A stretch of 64,000 nucleotides of DNA. Origin: TMP-86 sp046347195 (GTDB lineage Bacteria > Pseudomonadota > Gammaproteobacteria > Steroidobacterales > Steroidobacteraceae). Positions 17,322-25,701 of the stretch are shown here, piece by piece. Position numbers and translations under genes: made by a program. The notes below the pieces were generated by a model. It saw nothing but the letters and a program-made list of their open reading frames with translations. It ran no database searches and was not told where the DNA came from. The stretch lies in contig JAXMGQ010000026.1 in NCBI GenBank assembly GCA_046347195.1, positions 5,674 through 69,673 of the forward strand. Reading direction: 5' to 3'. Numbering within the stretch: position 1 is the first letter of the stretch; each line of letters opens with the position of its first letter.

Positions 17322-17783
17322 ATGCCCATCCCGGATCGGCCTTCCACGCCCTACACCGCCTCGCTGCTGGGCTATGGCGGATTGGTGCCCTTCGGGGTCC
17401 TGTCGGCCATCTCGCTGCTGGGAGGTGCGAATGGCTTCCTCGCCCAGCGCGCGCTGCTTTCCTACGGCGCGGTGATCCTGAGCTTCGTGGGCGCCGTGCA
17501 CTGGGGCATCGCGATGATGCTGCCCCCCAGCGCCGATGCTCGACGCCAGGCGCTGTGGGGCTGGAGCGTGATCCCCGCACTGATGGGCTGGATCGCCCTG
17601 CTCCTGCCTCCGCCGACCGCGGGCATGCTGCTGGTGGCGGGCTTCGCGACCCAGTACGCCTGGGACCATCGCGTCACCGAGGATGGCACGCTGCCGGCCT
17701 GGTACCGGCCCTTCCGGCTGCGTCTGACCCTCATCGCCTGCATGGCCCTGCTGGTGGGCACGGCCGGCTGGCGACTGAATTGA
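17322..17783 (+). CDS. DUF3429 membrane protein
   Basis: This 153-residue integral membrane protein has about five hydrophobic segments. The DUF3429 signature SYGAVILSFVGAVHWGIAM sits near residues 46-64 and W-W-x-V-I-P-type sequence (GWSVIPALMGW) near 77. The function of the family is unknown. The gene lies 45 bp after the epimerase pair on the same strand and may share its transcript. Confidence 0.8.
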   Translation: MPIPDRPSTPYTASLLGYGGLVPFGVLSAISLLGGANGFLAQRALLSYGAVILSFVGAVHWGIAMMLPPSADARRQALWGWSVIPALMGWIALLLPPPTAGMLLVAGFATQYAWDHRVTEDGTLPAWYRPFRLRLTLIACMALLVGTAGWRLN

Positions 17784-17825
17784 GGCAGGCGCATCATTCG
17801 CTGCTGACACAGGGAGATCTTTCGC

Positions 17826-18695
17826 ATGTGCGACCACGACGACCTTGAAGATTTTTCCAGGAAGGCGGACACGCTCTCGCGCCGCCGCTTCAATGCGCTT
17901 GCCCTGGGCACCGGCCTCACGGTCGCGCTGTCAGGTCATGCGGCAACGGTCGAACCCGAAGGCTCGGATGTCGAGATCCGCACGCCCGATGGCACCTGTG
18001 ATGCCTGGTTCGTCCGGCCCGCCAAGGGCAAGCACCCGGCCGTGCTGACCTGGCCCGACATCTTCGGCTTGCGGCCGGCATCGAAGGAGATGGCGACGCG
18101 CCTGGCCGGTTCGGGCTACTCGGTGCTGGTCATCAATCCCTTCTATCGCGTCAGGAAGGCGCCCACCTCGCCCGAGCATGCCGACTTCAGCGACCCGGCG
18201 ACGCGCGAGGCGCTCATGTCACTGGCCGGCACGTTGAACCCGCAGACGGCTGCGACCGATGCGACGGCGCTCATCGACTTCCTGGATGCGCAGCCCTCCG
18301 TCGACCGCAAAAGGAAGATGGGAACCACCGGCTACTGCATGGGCGGACCCCTGGTGTTCCGCTGTGCCGCTGCCCACCCCGACCGCATCGGCGCGGCGGC
18401 CACCTTCCACGGCGGCGGTCTCGTCACCGACAAGCCCGACAGCCCGCACCTGCTCATCCCGAAGATGAAGGCACGGTTCCTGGTGGCGATTGCCGAGAAC
18501 GATGATGCCAGGCAACCCGACGCGAAGGGCGTGCTCAAGGATGCCTTCGCCAAGGCGCACCTGTCCGCCGAGATCGAGGTCTACGCCGGCGCGCAGCATG
18601 GCTGGTGTCCGCCGGATTCGCCGGTGTACAACCACGACCAGGCGGAGAAGGCCTGGAGCCGTCAGCTCGCGTTGTTTGCGAAGGCGCTGGCCTGA
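17826..18695 (+). CDS. dienelactone-hydrolase-family protein, Tat-exported
   Basis: A 289-residue alpha/beta hydrolase. The N-terminus SRRRFNALAL (residues 18-27) is a twin-arginine-like export signal. The nucleophile elbow GYCMGG places the catalytic Cys at 171, as in dienelactone hydrolase. The acid follows in AENDDARQPDAK and the His in GAQHGWC near the end. Export to the periplasm separates it from cytosolic chlorocatechol-pathway enzymes, and its natural ester or lactone substrate is unknown. It is convergent with the next gene, the stops 3 bases apart. Confidence 0.85.
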   Translation: MCDHDDLEDFSRKADTLSRRRFNALALGTGLTVALSGHAATVEPEGSDVEIRTPDGTCDAWFVRPAKGKHPAVLTWPDIFGLRPASKEMATRLAGSGYSVLVINPFYRVRKAPTSPEHADFSDPATREALMSLAGTLNPQTAATDATALIDFLDAQPSVDRKRKMGTTGYCMGGPLVFRCAAAHPDRIGAAATFHGGGLVTDKPDSPHLLIPKMKARFLVAIAENDDARQPDAKGVLKDAFAKAHLSAEIEVYAGAQHGWCPPDSPVYNHDQAEKAWSRQLALFAKALA

Positions 18696-18698
18696 GGA

Positions 18699-19070
18699 TC
18701 AGGCCAGTTCGATTTCGATGTACGCCCGCCGGCCGAACTTGCCGGTGAGTCTCGCCATGAAATCCGTCAGGCGCATGATGAGGCCATATTTTCCGGTGAA
18801 GGCGTCCTGGACCTCGGAGAGCAGCGCAGGATCGGTGACGATGCCCGCCTGGCCGTCGATCCAGTCGCTGCTGACCCGGCCACGGATGTCACAGGCGGCA
18901 AGACGCACCCTCGGCGTCGAGCGGATGCGTTTGACCTTTCCGGCATCACCCTCGCTGAACACATAGTGGCGTCCGCGAAGCGGCGCCATCCACACCGGGG
19001 TCTTCACCTCCACGCCGTTGCGGCGAAAGGTGGCCAGGCTCACGTACTTTTCACGGGCGGGATCGAACAT
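18699..19070 (-). CDS. PPOX-class flavin/F420-dependent oxidoreductase (Rv2061-like)
   Basis: This 123-residue split-barrel protein begins MFDPAREKYVSLATFRRNG and continues VKTPVWMAPL and YVFSEGDAGKVKRIRST, the pattern of pyridoxamine-phosphate-oxidase-like proteins of the F420/flavin group. Such proteins reduce or bind small redox cofactors in the cytosol. The start at 19070 has AGGA five to eight bases upstream; an in-frame ATG at 19082 is possible. Confidence 0.75.
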   Translation of the reverse strand: MFDPAREKYVSLATFRRNGVEVKTPVWMAPLRGRHYVFSEGDAGKVKRIRSTPRVRLAACDIRGRVSSDWIDGQAGIVTDPALLSEVQDAFTGKYGLIMRLTDFMARLTGKFGRRAYIEIELA

Positions 19071-19215
19071 CGGGGTCCTCATGTCAGGGCCTGTGCGGCG
19101 GGCTGGCAGGGAGCAGCCTATCAAGGGCCTGTGCCGATTGCGCGCCCGTAGTAACATCACCCAGCGCCGCTGTTGCCCTTGCCACATCGATCCGCCTGAT
19201 GAAGGAGCATTGCCC

Positions 19216-19917
19216 ATGCGCCACGCACTCGCCCTCGTTTTCGTTTCCGCAATCGGACTCGCCAATGCTTCCTGGCCCCAGGCGCAGGAATCCCCACCAC
19301 CCGCGCCGAATCCCGCCTGGAAGATTCCCGAGGTGATCCATTTCATCGGCGTGAAGAAGGGGGACAAGGTGGCCGATGTCATCGCCGGACGCCTCACGGC
19401 GGCGCTTGCGCAGGCGGTGGGTCCCACGGGCAAGGTCTACGCTTTGGAGACCGCCGAAGTGGTGAAGTCCCACCCCGAGGTGCTCCCCATGATGAAGCAG
19501 GTGGCGGCGCAGTCACCGAACATCATCGTCAGCGCGGACCCGGTATCCTCGCCCCTGCCCACGGGGCTCGACGTGGTCTTCATCCGCCAGAACTACCACG
19601 ACCTGTACGACAAGTTCATGGGCCCGGCCGACGTGCCGGCGTTCAACAAGGCGGTGTTCGCGGCGCTGAAGCCTGGCGGTGTCTACGTCGTCCTCGATCA
19701 TGTCGCGGCAGCAGGGTCTGGAATCAGCGCCACGGAGACGTTGCACCGGATCGACCCGGCCCGGGTGAAGGCCGACGTCACCGCGGCCGGCTTCAAGCTC
19801 GAGTCACAAAGCCGGATCCTGTCGAACCCGGCGGATGATCACAGCAAGAACGTGTTCGATCCGTCGGTGCGCGATCACACCGACCAATTCCTGTACCGGT
19901 TCAGGAAGCCCCGTTAG
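19216..19917 (+). CDS. secreted SAM-methyltransferase-like protein
   Basis: This 233-residue protein has a signal peptide (MRHALALVFVSAIGLANAS) followed by a class I methyltransferase-like fold. It shows IGVKKGDKVADVIAG, VGPTGKVYALE, LDVVFIRQNYHD and ALKPGGVYVVLDHVA. The glycine loop of motif I, usually AGGGYFT in this exported COG4798-type group, reads AGRLTAALAQ here, so SAM binding may be impaired. ATG 19216 follows GAAGGAG by ten bases. No partner is apparent. Confidence 0.75.
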   Translation: MRHALALVFVSAIGLANASWPQAQESPPPAPNPAWKIPEVIHFIGVKKGDKVADVIAGRLTAALAQAVGPTGKVYALETAEVVKSHPEVLPMMKQVAAQSPNIIVSADPVSSPLPTGLDVVFIRQNYHDLYDKFMGPADVPAFNKAVFAALKPGGVYVVLDHVAAAGSGISATETLHRIDPARVKADVTAAGFKLESQSRILSNPADDHSKNVFDPSVRDHTDQFLYRFRKPR

Positions 19918-19931
19918 TCTGGACAGATCAG

Positions 19932-20417
19932 ATGAACGCCACTGGAAACGGGAATCCCGAAGGGAACCCCCTTCGCCGCAATACCAGCCAGCCCTGGGTC
20001 ATGAGCCTGCTCGCCGCAGGCTTCGGGTTGTACCTGATGGGCCTGTCCCTGGGGATCTTCCCGATGGACCCGGCGCAGATCCATGTGCCGCTGTGGGTGC
20101 TGTTCCTGATCGGAACGATCTTCCTGCTGATGGGGTGGTCGATGGTCACCCGTGCCGGAGACTCCCGCCTGCCGCGCCTGCAACTGGGCGCGGTGCTCGT
20201 GCTGTTCCTCATCGTCGGCAACTGGATCTACCTGCATCGGGGTACGCTGCCCACCGGCAAGCCCACCGGCACGGGACCCGCGCTGATCAAACTGGTCTTC
20301 GGTTCGTCGCTCCCTGAGCGGTACCAGGACTGGGCCATGTTCGTTCTGTGGGACATCCCGATGGCTGCCGCGGCAGCCGCCTTGCTGTGGCCGCGGCGCC
20401 CACCGCCGGAGAAGTGA
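19932..20417 (+). CDS. hypothetical membrane protein
   Basis: This 160-residue protein has a hydrophilic N-terminus and four predicted transmembrane helices: WVMSLLAAGFGLYLMGLS, VPLWVLFLIGTIFLLMGW, LQLGAVLVLFLIVGNWIY and WAMFVLWDIPMAAAAAALLW. The region before the last helix carries conserved-looking GTGPALIKLVFGSSL. I do not recognise a family. It lies 14 bases after the methyltransferase-like gene and is convergent with the next gene. Confidence 0.7.
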   Translation: MNATGNGNPEGNPLRRNTSQPWVMSLLAAGFGLYLMGLSLGIFPMDPAQIHVPLWVLFLIGTIFLLMGWSMVTRAGDSRLPRLQLGAVLVLFLIVGNWIYLHRGTLPTGKPTGTGPALIKLVFGSSLPERYQDWAMFVLWDIPMAAAAAALLWPRRPPPEK

Positions 20418-20423
20418 CTCGGA

Positions 20424-21428
20424 TCATTTGGGTTTGCCGGAGATGTAGCTGCCTGGCAAGCCGAGCACGCCATAGCCGGGCTTGAAGGATTCGGGTCCGG
20501 CACGCACCACGCCCACCTGCTCGGCGGTGACGCCCGCTTCCACCATCATCTGCTCCTGCTGGTTGGTGAGGTACATGAGGCCTCCGCCATTCGTTCCCTC
20601 GGTCAACACACCGACCAGCGTCCCCGCATCATTCTGGACGCCGATGCCGCCCTTGCCGGTCTTTGTTAGAACGCCCATGCCCACCCGCGGCTTGCCCGCG
20701 CTGTCGTACAGCCTCGTGTGGCCGTTGCCATCCTGCCTCTCACCCAGGAATGCGATTGGCTTCGATGCATCCTTCTGCACGGTCAGGCCGTACAGACCGT
20801 CCCGGAGATTCTTGCCGAGAATCACCCGGGAGACTTCTGCATCTGTTCCAACGTGATCGACGACAGCCAGGTTGGCGGCAGAGCCGCCGGCGCCGACCGC
20901 CGCCCCGAATTTCTGGTCGATGGAGGTGCCGAGGAAATATCCCCCATTCTCGCTGGCGACCATTCGCGCCGACTTCTTCCCACCGGGTGAGAACAAGTAC
21001 GCGCGGTTCCCCCAATCGTCATGCTCGACGGAGAACACCTTGTTCCCATCCTTGTCGTTCACGACGAAGGGCGCCACCACCCGCTGGGTGACCGAACCGC
21101 CCTCGGCGCCATCTTCGAGTTCTTTGAGCCGGCGCTCCAGCTCGGCGATGCGCTTGGTATCCGCCGGCGTACAGGTGGGCTTGGTGTCATCATCGGTCTT
21201 GGGAGGCTCCAGATTGGCCTCGGCGCGCTGCAGCTTGAGTCCGCGTTGGCCCGCAGGACAGGTGGTGCCAAGCGCCACGATGCGCATCAATCCATCGGCA
21301 GCTGCACAGACCTGGATGATGGGCTCAAGCGGAGGCTCTGCCGCGGCCAGCGGGACGCTGCGCGTCAGCGACATCAGCGCCCATGCGCTCACCAGGGTCA
21401 TCAGCATCATCGTTCGGCGTTTCATCAT
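20424..21428 (-). CDS. secreted glycine-rich repeat protein, paralogue A
   Basis: This ~335-residue exported protein has a signal peptide (MTLVSAWALMSLTRSVPLAAAE) and a short coiled coil at residues ~90-110 (DTKRIAELERRLKELEDG). About 220 residues of repeating beta-type units follow, such as PFVVNDKDGNKVFSVEHD, GLYGLTVQKDASKP, KGGIGVQNDAGTLVGVLTE and GGGLMYLTNQQEQMMVEAG. The C-terminus is LGLPGSYISGKPK. The pattern suggests a beta-solenoid stalk anchored by a coiled coil. It is paralogous to the next gene (C-terminal G-LPGSY motif and the NGG-L-x5-EQMMVEAG unit). Function unknown. An alternative start is 21437. Confidence 0.7.
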   Translation of the reverse strand: MMKRRTMMLMTLVSAWALMSLTRSVPLAAAEPPLEPIIQVCAAADGLMRIVALGTTCPAGQRGLKLQRAEANLEPPKTDDDTKPTCTPADTKRIAELERRLKELEDGAEGGSVTQRVVAPFVVNDKDGNKVFSVEHDDWGNRAYLFSPGGKKSARMVASENGGYFLGTSIDQKFGAAVGAGGSAANLAVVDHVGTDAEVSRVILGKNLRDGLYGLTVQKDASKPIAFLGERQDGNGHTRLYDSAGKPRVGMGVLTKTGKGGIGVQNDAGTLVGVLTEGTNGGGLMYLTNQQEQMMVEAGVTAEQVGVVRAGPESFKPGYGVLGLPGSYISGKPK

Positions 21429-21444
21429 GTTCTCCATGTCTCGC

Positions 21445-22425
21445 TCAGGGGCGGCAGGCTTCGCTTCTCACGCAACCCAGGAAGTAGCTGCCCGGCAGGC
21501 CCGACGAGGGCACGAGCGGAAAGCCGGCGCCCGGACCCGCCATCACCACGCCGTAGCGGCCATAGTTGTTCGTCATGCCCACCATGACCTCGCCGCTCTG
21601 GGCGCCGATCTCCAACCGGCCGCCGTTGGCAGTCTCGGTCAAGGCCAACAGATCGGTGCCCGCGGTGTTGAAGACGGACACCGAACCCTCCTTGCCCGCC
21701 ATCAGGCTGGCGAGGACCTGTCCTTTCGCATCCGCCACGAGCGCGACGCTGGATCCCGCCTTCGATTCGCCGATGCCCGCGACCAGCTGGTCGGTGCGGC
21801 TGAAGATCCTGAGGCCATAGTTGCCTCCCGGACCGAGGCCCAATTGGATGCGACGGGCGCCAGCCTCACTCACGGTCAGCCCTGCATCATCACCGGCGGC
21901 ACCGACCTTGGCTTCGTAGGTGCCATCGCGGGAGCGCCCCACGAAGAAACCACCCTCATCGGTGGCCAGCATCTCGGCCTCGGGTTGTGCCGCCGAGGGG
22001 CCATAGGTCGTGGCGCTGCCGGGCGCCACGGCAAAGACGGGGTGTCCTTTCTTGTCCACCACTTCGAAAAGGGGTGCCTTCTCGAGCACGGCAATGCGCC
22101 CCTCGATCTTGTCCAGCGCACCGGGAGAAGATTTCTTCCCACCCGAAGCCGAACTCAGTTCATCGGGGGTGTCATCACTCAAATCCTTGGCTTCATGGTT
22201 CGGCCCGGCCAGCGTGATGCTCTCGGTATTGGGCGGGCAGCCCTCATCCGCGGCCACCCTCGGCAGTCCGTCCGCACCCACGCACACGGTGGTGTCATCC
22301 TCGGAAACCTCCTGCACGGTGGCGGGAGGCGGCGCCGCATGTTGCACGCTCACGGCACGCAAGCCCACCACCGATCCGGCCACCACGGCTCCGCCCACGA
22401 GACCTGCCATCAGCATCGAGCGCAT
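21445..22425 (-). CDS. secreted glycine-rich repeat protein, paralogue B
   Basis: This 326-residue protein starts with a membrane-spanning signal (MLMAGLVGGAVVAGSVVGL). A cysteine-containing head (TTVCVGADGLPRVAADEGC) parallels that of its neighbour (QVCAADGLMRIVALGTTC). A short helix (LDKIEGRIAVLEKA) leads into repeats including FEVVDKKGHPVFAVAPG, YGLRIFSRTDQLVAGIGE and NGGRLEIGAQSGEVMVGM, and the end is LPGSYFLGC. AAGGAG lies six bases before ATG 22425. The start overlaps the stop of the upstream DUF3592 gene (TGATG), so the two are translated together. Confidence 0.7.
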   Translation of the reverse strand: MRSMLMAGLVGGAVVAGSVVGLRAVSVQHAAPPPATVQEVSEDDTTVCVGADGLPRVAADEGCPPNTESITLAGPNHEAKDLSDDTPDELSSASGGKKSSPGALDKIEGRIAVLEKAPLFEVVDKKGHPVFAVAPGSATTYGPSAAQPEAEMLATDEGGFFVGRSRDGTYEAKVGAAGDDAGLTVSEAGARRIQLGLGPGGNYGLRIFSRTDQLVAGIGESKAGSSVALVADAKGQVLASLMAGKEGSVSVFNTAGTDLLALTETANGGRLEIGAQSGEVMVGMTNNYGRYGVVMAGPGAGFPLVPSSGLPGSYFLGCVRSEACRP

Positions 22426-23519
22426 CACGTGCTCCTTTGCGTTGCCGGCGCGGGAATCCAGCGGGACATCGGCCACAGGATGACCAGCGCCACGAGGCCG
22501 AAGCCCAGCGTTTGGAAGAGGAGCTGCAGCGCCAGTGCCTGCGCATAGCGGCGGGTCCCCTGCGCCAGGCGAGCCCGTTCGGGTTCAGCTGCCGGGTACA
22601 GCACCCGAACGGATGCCCTAGTCCCAAGGCCGGCGTGCTGCCGGTATCGATGGCATCCACCGCGTGCACGGCGCCGCGGGTGCCGATGGCAGCGAGCTCG
22701 AGGTCGATGAGGTCATAGGGGTGATTCAACGGCACGGCGTACTGACGCTGTCCACCCCACGCGGCGCACCGGGTGCACCTCGCGCACGACCGCACTCCCG
22801 CCGGTCAGCGCACCCGCGGCCACGGGCTCCGGCCAAGGGATGCGCCACAACAGCAGGGCATGACCCAGCACGAAGGTGATCAGCAACATCGCGCCGGCGC
22901 CCGGCATGCGTCGCTTGAGCCAGAGGACCAGCAGCAGCGGATACACCAGAAAGCCGAGCAGGAAGATACCGCTGGCGATGATGCCGCCGGCCGTTGCCGC
23001 CAGCAGGCCGAGGGACCGGCTGCGCCGCCGGTACGCCATGTACGCGAGCAACACCGTCGCCGCCACCGCCCCGAGCTCGGCCAGGGATCGCCCCTGGTTC
23101 GACCAGCTCGGCAACCGGTCGCGCCAGCCGGATTCCTCGAGCTTGACGCCCAGCGTTCCGAATCCCCGCATGAACGCCGACCGGCTGTAACGCACCGGCA
23201 CGCTGTCGCCCGGTTTCAGGCGCCCATACAGGGATGCATCGATTGCCTGGGTGGCGGTGACATCGTCCTGCCCCTGCACCGGATAACGGAACGTGACGAG
23301 ATGGTCGCGCCGCCAGTCATCGTATTTCAGGTACACGGCTTCACGCAGATCGAGGACCTTGGCGCGCGCGGGAACACCGAAATGCGCGAGATAGAAATCC
23401 AGGCCGAACCAGGGGCCAAACACGAGCAGCAGCAGGAACGCGAGCACGCGCAGCACGGCACCGGCGGGTCCGGCGGTTCCGGTGGCGGCGGGCGCTGGCG
23501 ATTCAGCGGTTGCGATCAA
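22425..23519 (-). pseudogene. DUF3592-type membrane protein with two frameshifts
   Basis: The main frame (23519 to about 22757) gives an N-terminal helix, VLRVLAFLLLLVFGPWFGLD, and an extracytoplasmic DUF3592-like domain (HLVTFRYPVQGQDDVTATQA, LKPGDSVPVRYSRS), then more helices. Single-base losses near 22758 and 22617 split off WGGQRQYAVPLNHPYDLIDL and SVRVLYPAAEPERARLAQG, a second copy of the domain, followed by a last helix and the stop at 22425-22427. Restoring two bases yields one continuous protein of ~365 residues. The coupled downstream gene suggests that it is normally expressed. Confidence 0.7.
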
Positions 23520-23535
23520 GTCGGCTCATCCCCGA

Positions 23536-24279
23536 TCAATGCGACGGTGGAGTGACCTGGAACACTGCATCGTCGATCTCGGGATTGGCCCGCGGATCGA
23601 AGCTCGTGGTGGTCCGGCTCGCGACCTTGCCCTCGGTCCGGTCCTCGAAGATCCGGCGCACCAGAAAACTCTGCACGTCGATCCAGACCGAGGTGGCGCG
23701 CACGTCGCTGATGTGGCCGGTGGCACCGTAGACGCTCTGCGCCTTGCCGACCAGCTTGAGGCAGTCGTGGCCATCGATCTTCTCGGTCCCGGCGACGCTC
23801 ACGGGCTGGAACTCGGTCAGTGTCCCGACGAGACCGGCACCGGGGAACAGCCAGGGCGCGATCTTGACGATGGAGGTATACGTGGGAGAGAACCCCGACA
23901 GGAAGGCATTGGCACCCTGCCCCTTGGGATAGTCACTGGTCGAACCGGTGCTCTTCCAGTACGAGTGGAAGTTCGCGCCGTCACCCCAGGCGATGTAGCG
24001 ATCCACGTTGCCTGCCCTGACGAAATCGAACAGGAATTTCCGCGGTGAGCGGAACGCCGTGTGGAAGGTGTGATGTTCGTGACTCGGATCGGCCACCTGG
24101 CCGTATTCCCGGTCTACCACCCCGGAGTCGGTGTAGGTCTTCAGGGCGGCATAGACGGCGCGCGACTTCTGCAGGATCTCATCTGCGCCGGGCGCAGCGA
24201 TGGCAGTGCGCAGCGGCAGGATCGTCACGGCCAGACTCGCGCAGCAAGCCAGCAGTCGCCCTCTTGTTCTTCTGTTCAT
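23536..24279 (-). CDS. LolA/DUF2092-like periplasmic protein
   Basis: This 247-residue exported protein has a signal peptide (LLACCASLAVTILPLRTAIA). A lipoprotein-carrier-like beta fold follows: EILQKSRAVYAALKTYTDSG, FRSPRKFLFDFVRAGN, IDGHDCLKLVGKAQ and WIDVQSFLVRRIFED. Such folds bind lipids or sense outer-membrane material in the periplasm. The start at 24279 places the signal peptide at the N-terminus; upstream in-frame starts add unlikely sequence. It ends 16 bases before the DUF3592 gene and heads this minus-strand group of four. Confidence 0.7.
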   Translation of the reverse strand: MNRRTRGRLLACCASLAVTILPLRTAIAAPGADEILQKSRAVYAALKTYTDSGVVDREYGQVADPSHEHHTFHTAFRSPRKFLFDFVRAGNVDRYIAWGDGANFHSYWKSTGSTSDYPKGQGANAFLSGFSPTYTSIVKIAPWLFPGAGLVGTLTEFQPVSVAGTEKIDGHDCLKLVGKAQSVYGATGHISDVRATSVWIDVQSFLVRRIFEDRTEGKVASRTTTSFDPRANPEIDDAVFQVTPPSH

Positions 24280-24370
24280 GTGGCATCGTTCCCGTGCGGA
24301 AACTGAAGGCGGAACGCTCACTCGACCCAGTCGATCTTATTCGACCCACCCGGATTCAGCCAGCATCCGT

Positions 24371-25456
24371 TCAGCGTTCGCCAACGCCCCAACCCGCGAG
24401 CACCGTCCGGCCGTCCCGCGTCGGCGCGATCCGACCGGGAGTGCGCGACAGGCGCGGCGCCGGCGCGGCCTGCACCTGGCCCTCATGTACCAGGAACGCC
24501 TGTCGGCCCCGCATCTGCGGATGACCGGGCGCTTCATCCAGCTCGAGCACGGGCGCCGTGCACGCATCCACGGGATCGAGCAGCTCGCACCAGGCATCGC
24601 GCGTGCGCGTCTTGAACAGCGCGGCGAGTTCCTCGCACTGGCGCGGCCACGCCGCCTGATCGGTGATTTCATCGAGAAGCGCTGGCCTTGCGCCGATGGC
24701 CGTCAGCAGCCGTTCATAGAACGGCCGCTCCAGCGCACCGACGGACAGGAAGCGTCCGTCGGCACATTCATAGCAATGATAATTAGGTGCGCCGCCCGCC
24801 AACGGATTGAGCGCGCGGTCCATCGACAGGACTCTGGCATTCACCAGGCCCGAGAAGAAGGTCATGAGCGAGTTCACGCCATCGATGATGGCTGCATCCA
24901 CCACCTGCCCCCGGCCGGAGCGTTCGCGTTCGAACAGCGCGGCGAGTATGCCGACGGTCAGGTACAACGACCCACCGCCGAAGTCCCCCACGAGGTTCAG
25001 CGGCGGCTGCGGTGACCTGCCCGGATCGCCCATGGCGGCGAGCGCACCGGTGAGCGCGATGTAGTTGAGGTCGTGACCTGCCTTGCGTTCCCAGGGTCCG
25101 CCCTGGCCCCAGCCGGTCATCCGGCCATACACCAGGCGTGGATTGCGGCGGCAGAGTTCCTCCGGCCCCAGTCCCAGCCGCTCCATGACACCGGGTCGCA
25201 GCCCTTCGATGAGCACATCGGCCTTCTCGGCCGCGGCCTGGCACAACGTCCGGCCGGGCTCGCTGCGGATGTCGACCTCGAGGCTGGCCCGTCCGCGATC
25301 GGCGATGGGGTTGGGAAAGCCATTGCCGCCGCTGCGGTTGATGCGCACCAGCTCGGCGCCGAGATCCGCGAGCAGCATCGCGCAATGCGGCCCGGGGCCG
25401 ATGCTGGCGAACTCGAGGACCTTGATGCCGGCGAGTGGCGCGGCGGCGGCACTCAT
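24371..25456 (-). CDS. CaiB/BaiF-family (type III) CoA-transferase or acyl-CoA racemase
   Basis: This 361-residue protein begins LAGIKVLEFASIGPGPHCAMLLADLGAE-type sequence, the class III CoA-transferase N-terminus. AGHDLNYIALTGAL (residues ~127-140) carries the His and Asp used by alpha-methylacyl-CoA racemases, favouring racemase over transferase activity. GSLYLTVGILAALFERERSGRGQ follows. The role would be branched-chain or sterol side-chain acyl-CoA metabolism in the cytosol. It is coupled by ATGA to a short upstream frame. Confidence 0.85.
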   Translation of the reverse strand: MSAAAAPLAGIKVLEFASIGPGPHCAMLLADLGAELVRINRSGGNGFPNPIADRGRASLEVDIRSEPGRTLCQAAAEKADVLIEGLRPGVMERLGLGPEELCRRNPRLVYGRMTGWGQGGPWERKAGHDLNYIALTGALAAMGDPGRSPQPPLNLVGDFGGGSLYLTVGILAALFERERSGRGQVVDAAIIDGVNSLMTFFSGLVNARVLSMDRALNPLAGGAPNYHCYECADGRFLSVGALERPFYERLLTAIGARPALLDEITDQAAWPRQCEELAALFKTRTRDAWCELLDPVDACTAPVLELDEAPGHPQMRGRQAFLVHEGQVQAAPAPRLSRTPGRIAPTRDGRTVLAGWGVGER

Positions 25457-25545
25457 GCCGCTTCCCGCGCGAACTCGCGCACGGCGCGCCGGATGTCGAG
25501 CTGGGTTCTGGAGGGGATCACGTGGGAATCTCGGGTCGAGGTCAT
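25453..25545 (-). other. 30-codon frame coupled to the CoA-transferase gene, possible acyl-CoA dehydrogenase stub
   Basis: The frame reads PSRTQLDIRRAVREFAREAA and stops in an ATGA overlap with the next gene. The helix resembles the first helix of acyl-CoA dehydrogenases, which would suit the CoA-transferase neighbour. It is far too short to be an enzyme. It may be a leader peptide or the scar of a deleted dehydrogenase gene. Confidence 0.3.
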
Positions 25546-25701
25546 GCCCCGTCGGCGGGCGCGAGACTCTCCCATGCGTCGGCGGGCGCCGTCAACCAGC
25601 CCCCGCGGTCGGCCCTGCAGCGACGTGCCACGCCTCCGGTTATAGTGCACACGCCAGGCCGGGGTACACGACAGACGGAATGACCGAAATGAAGATCGCC
25701 C

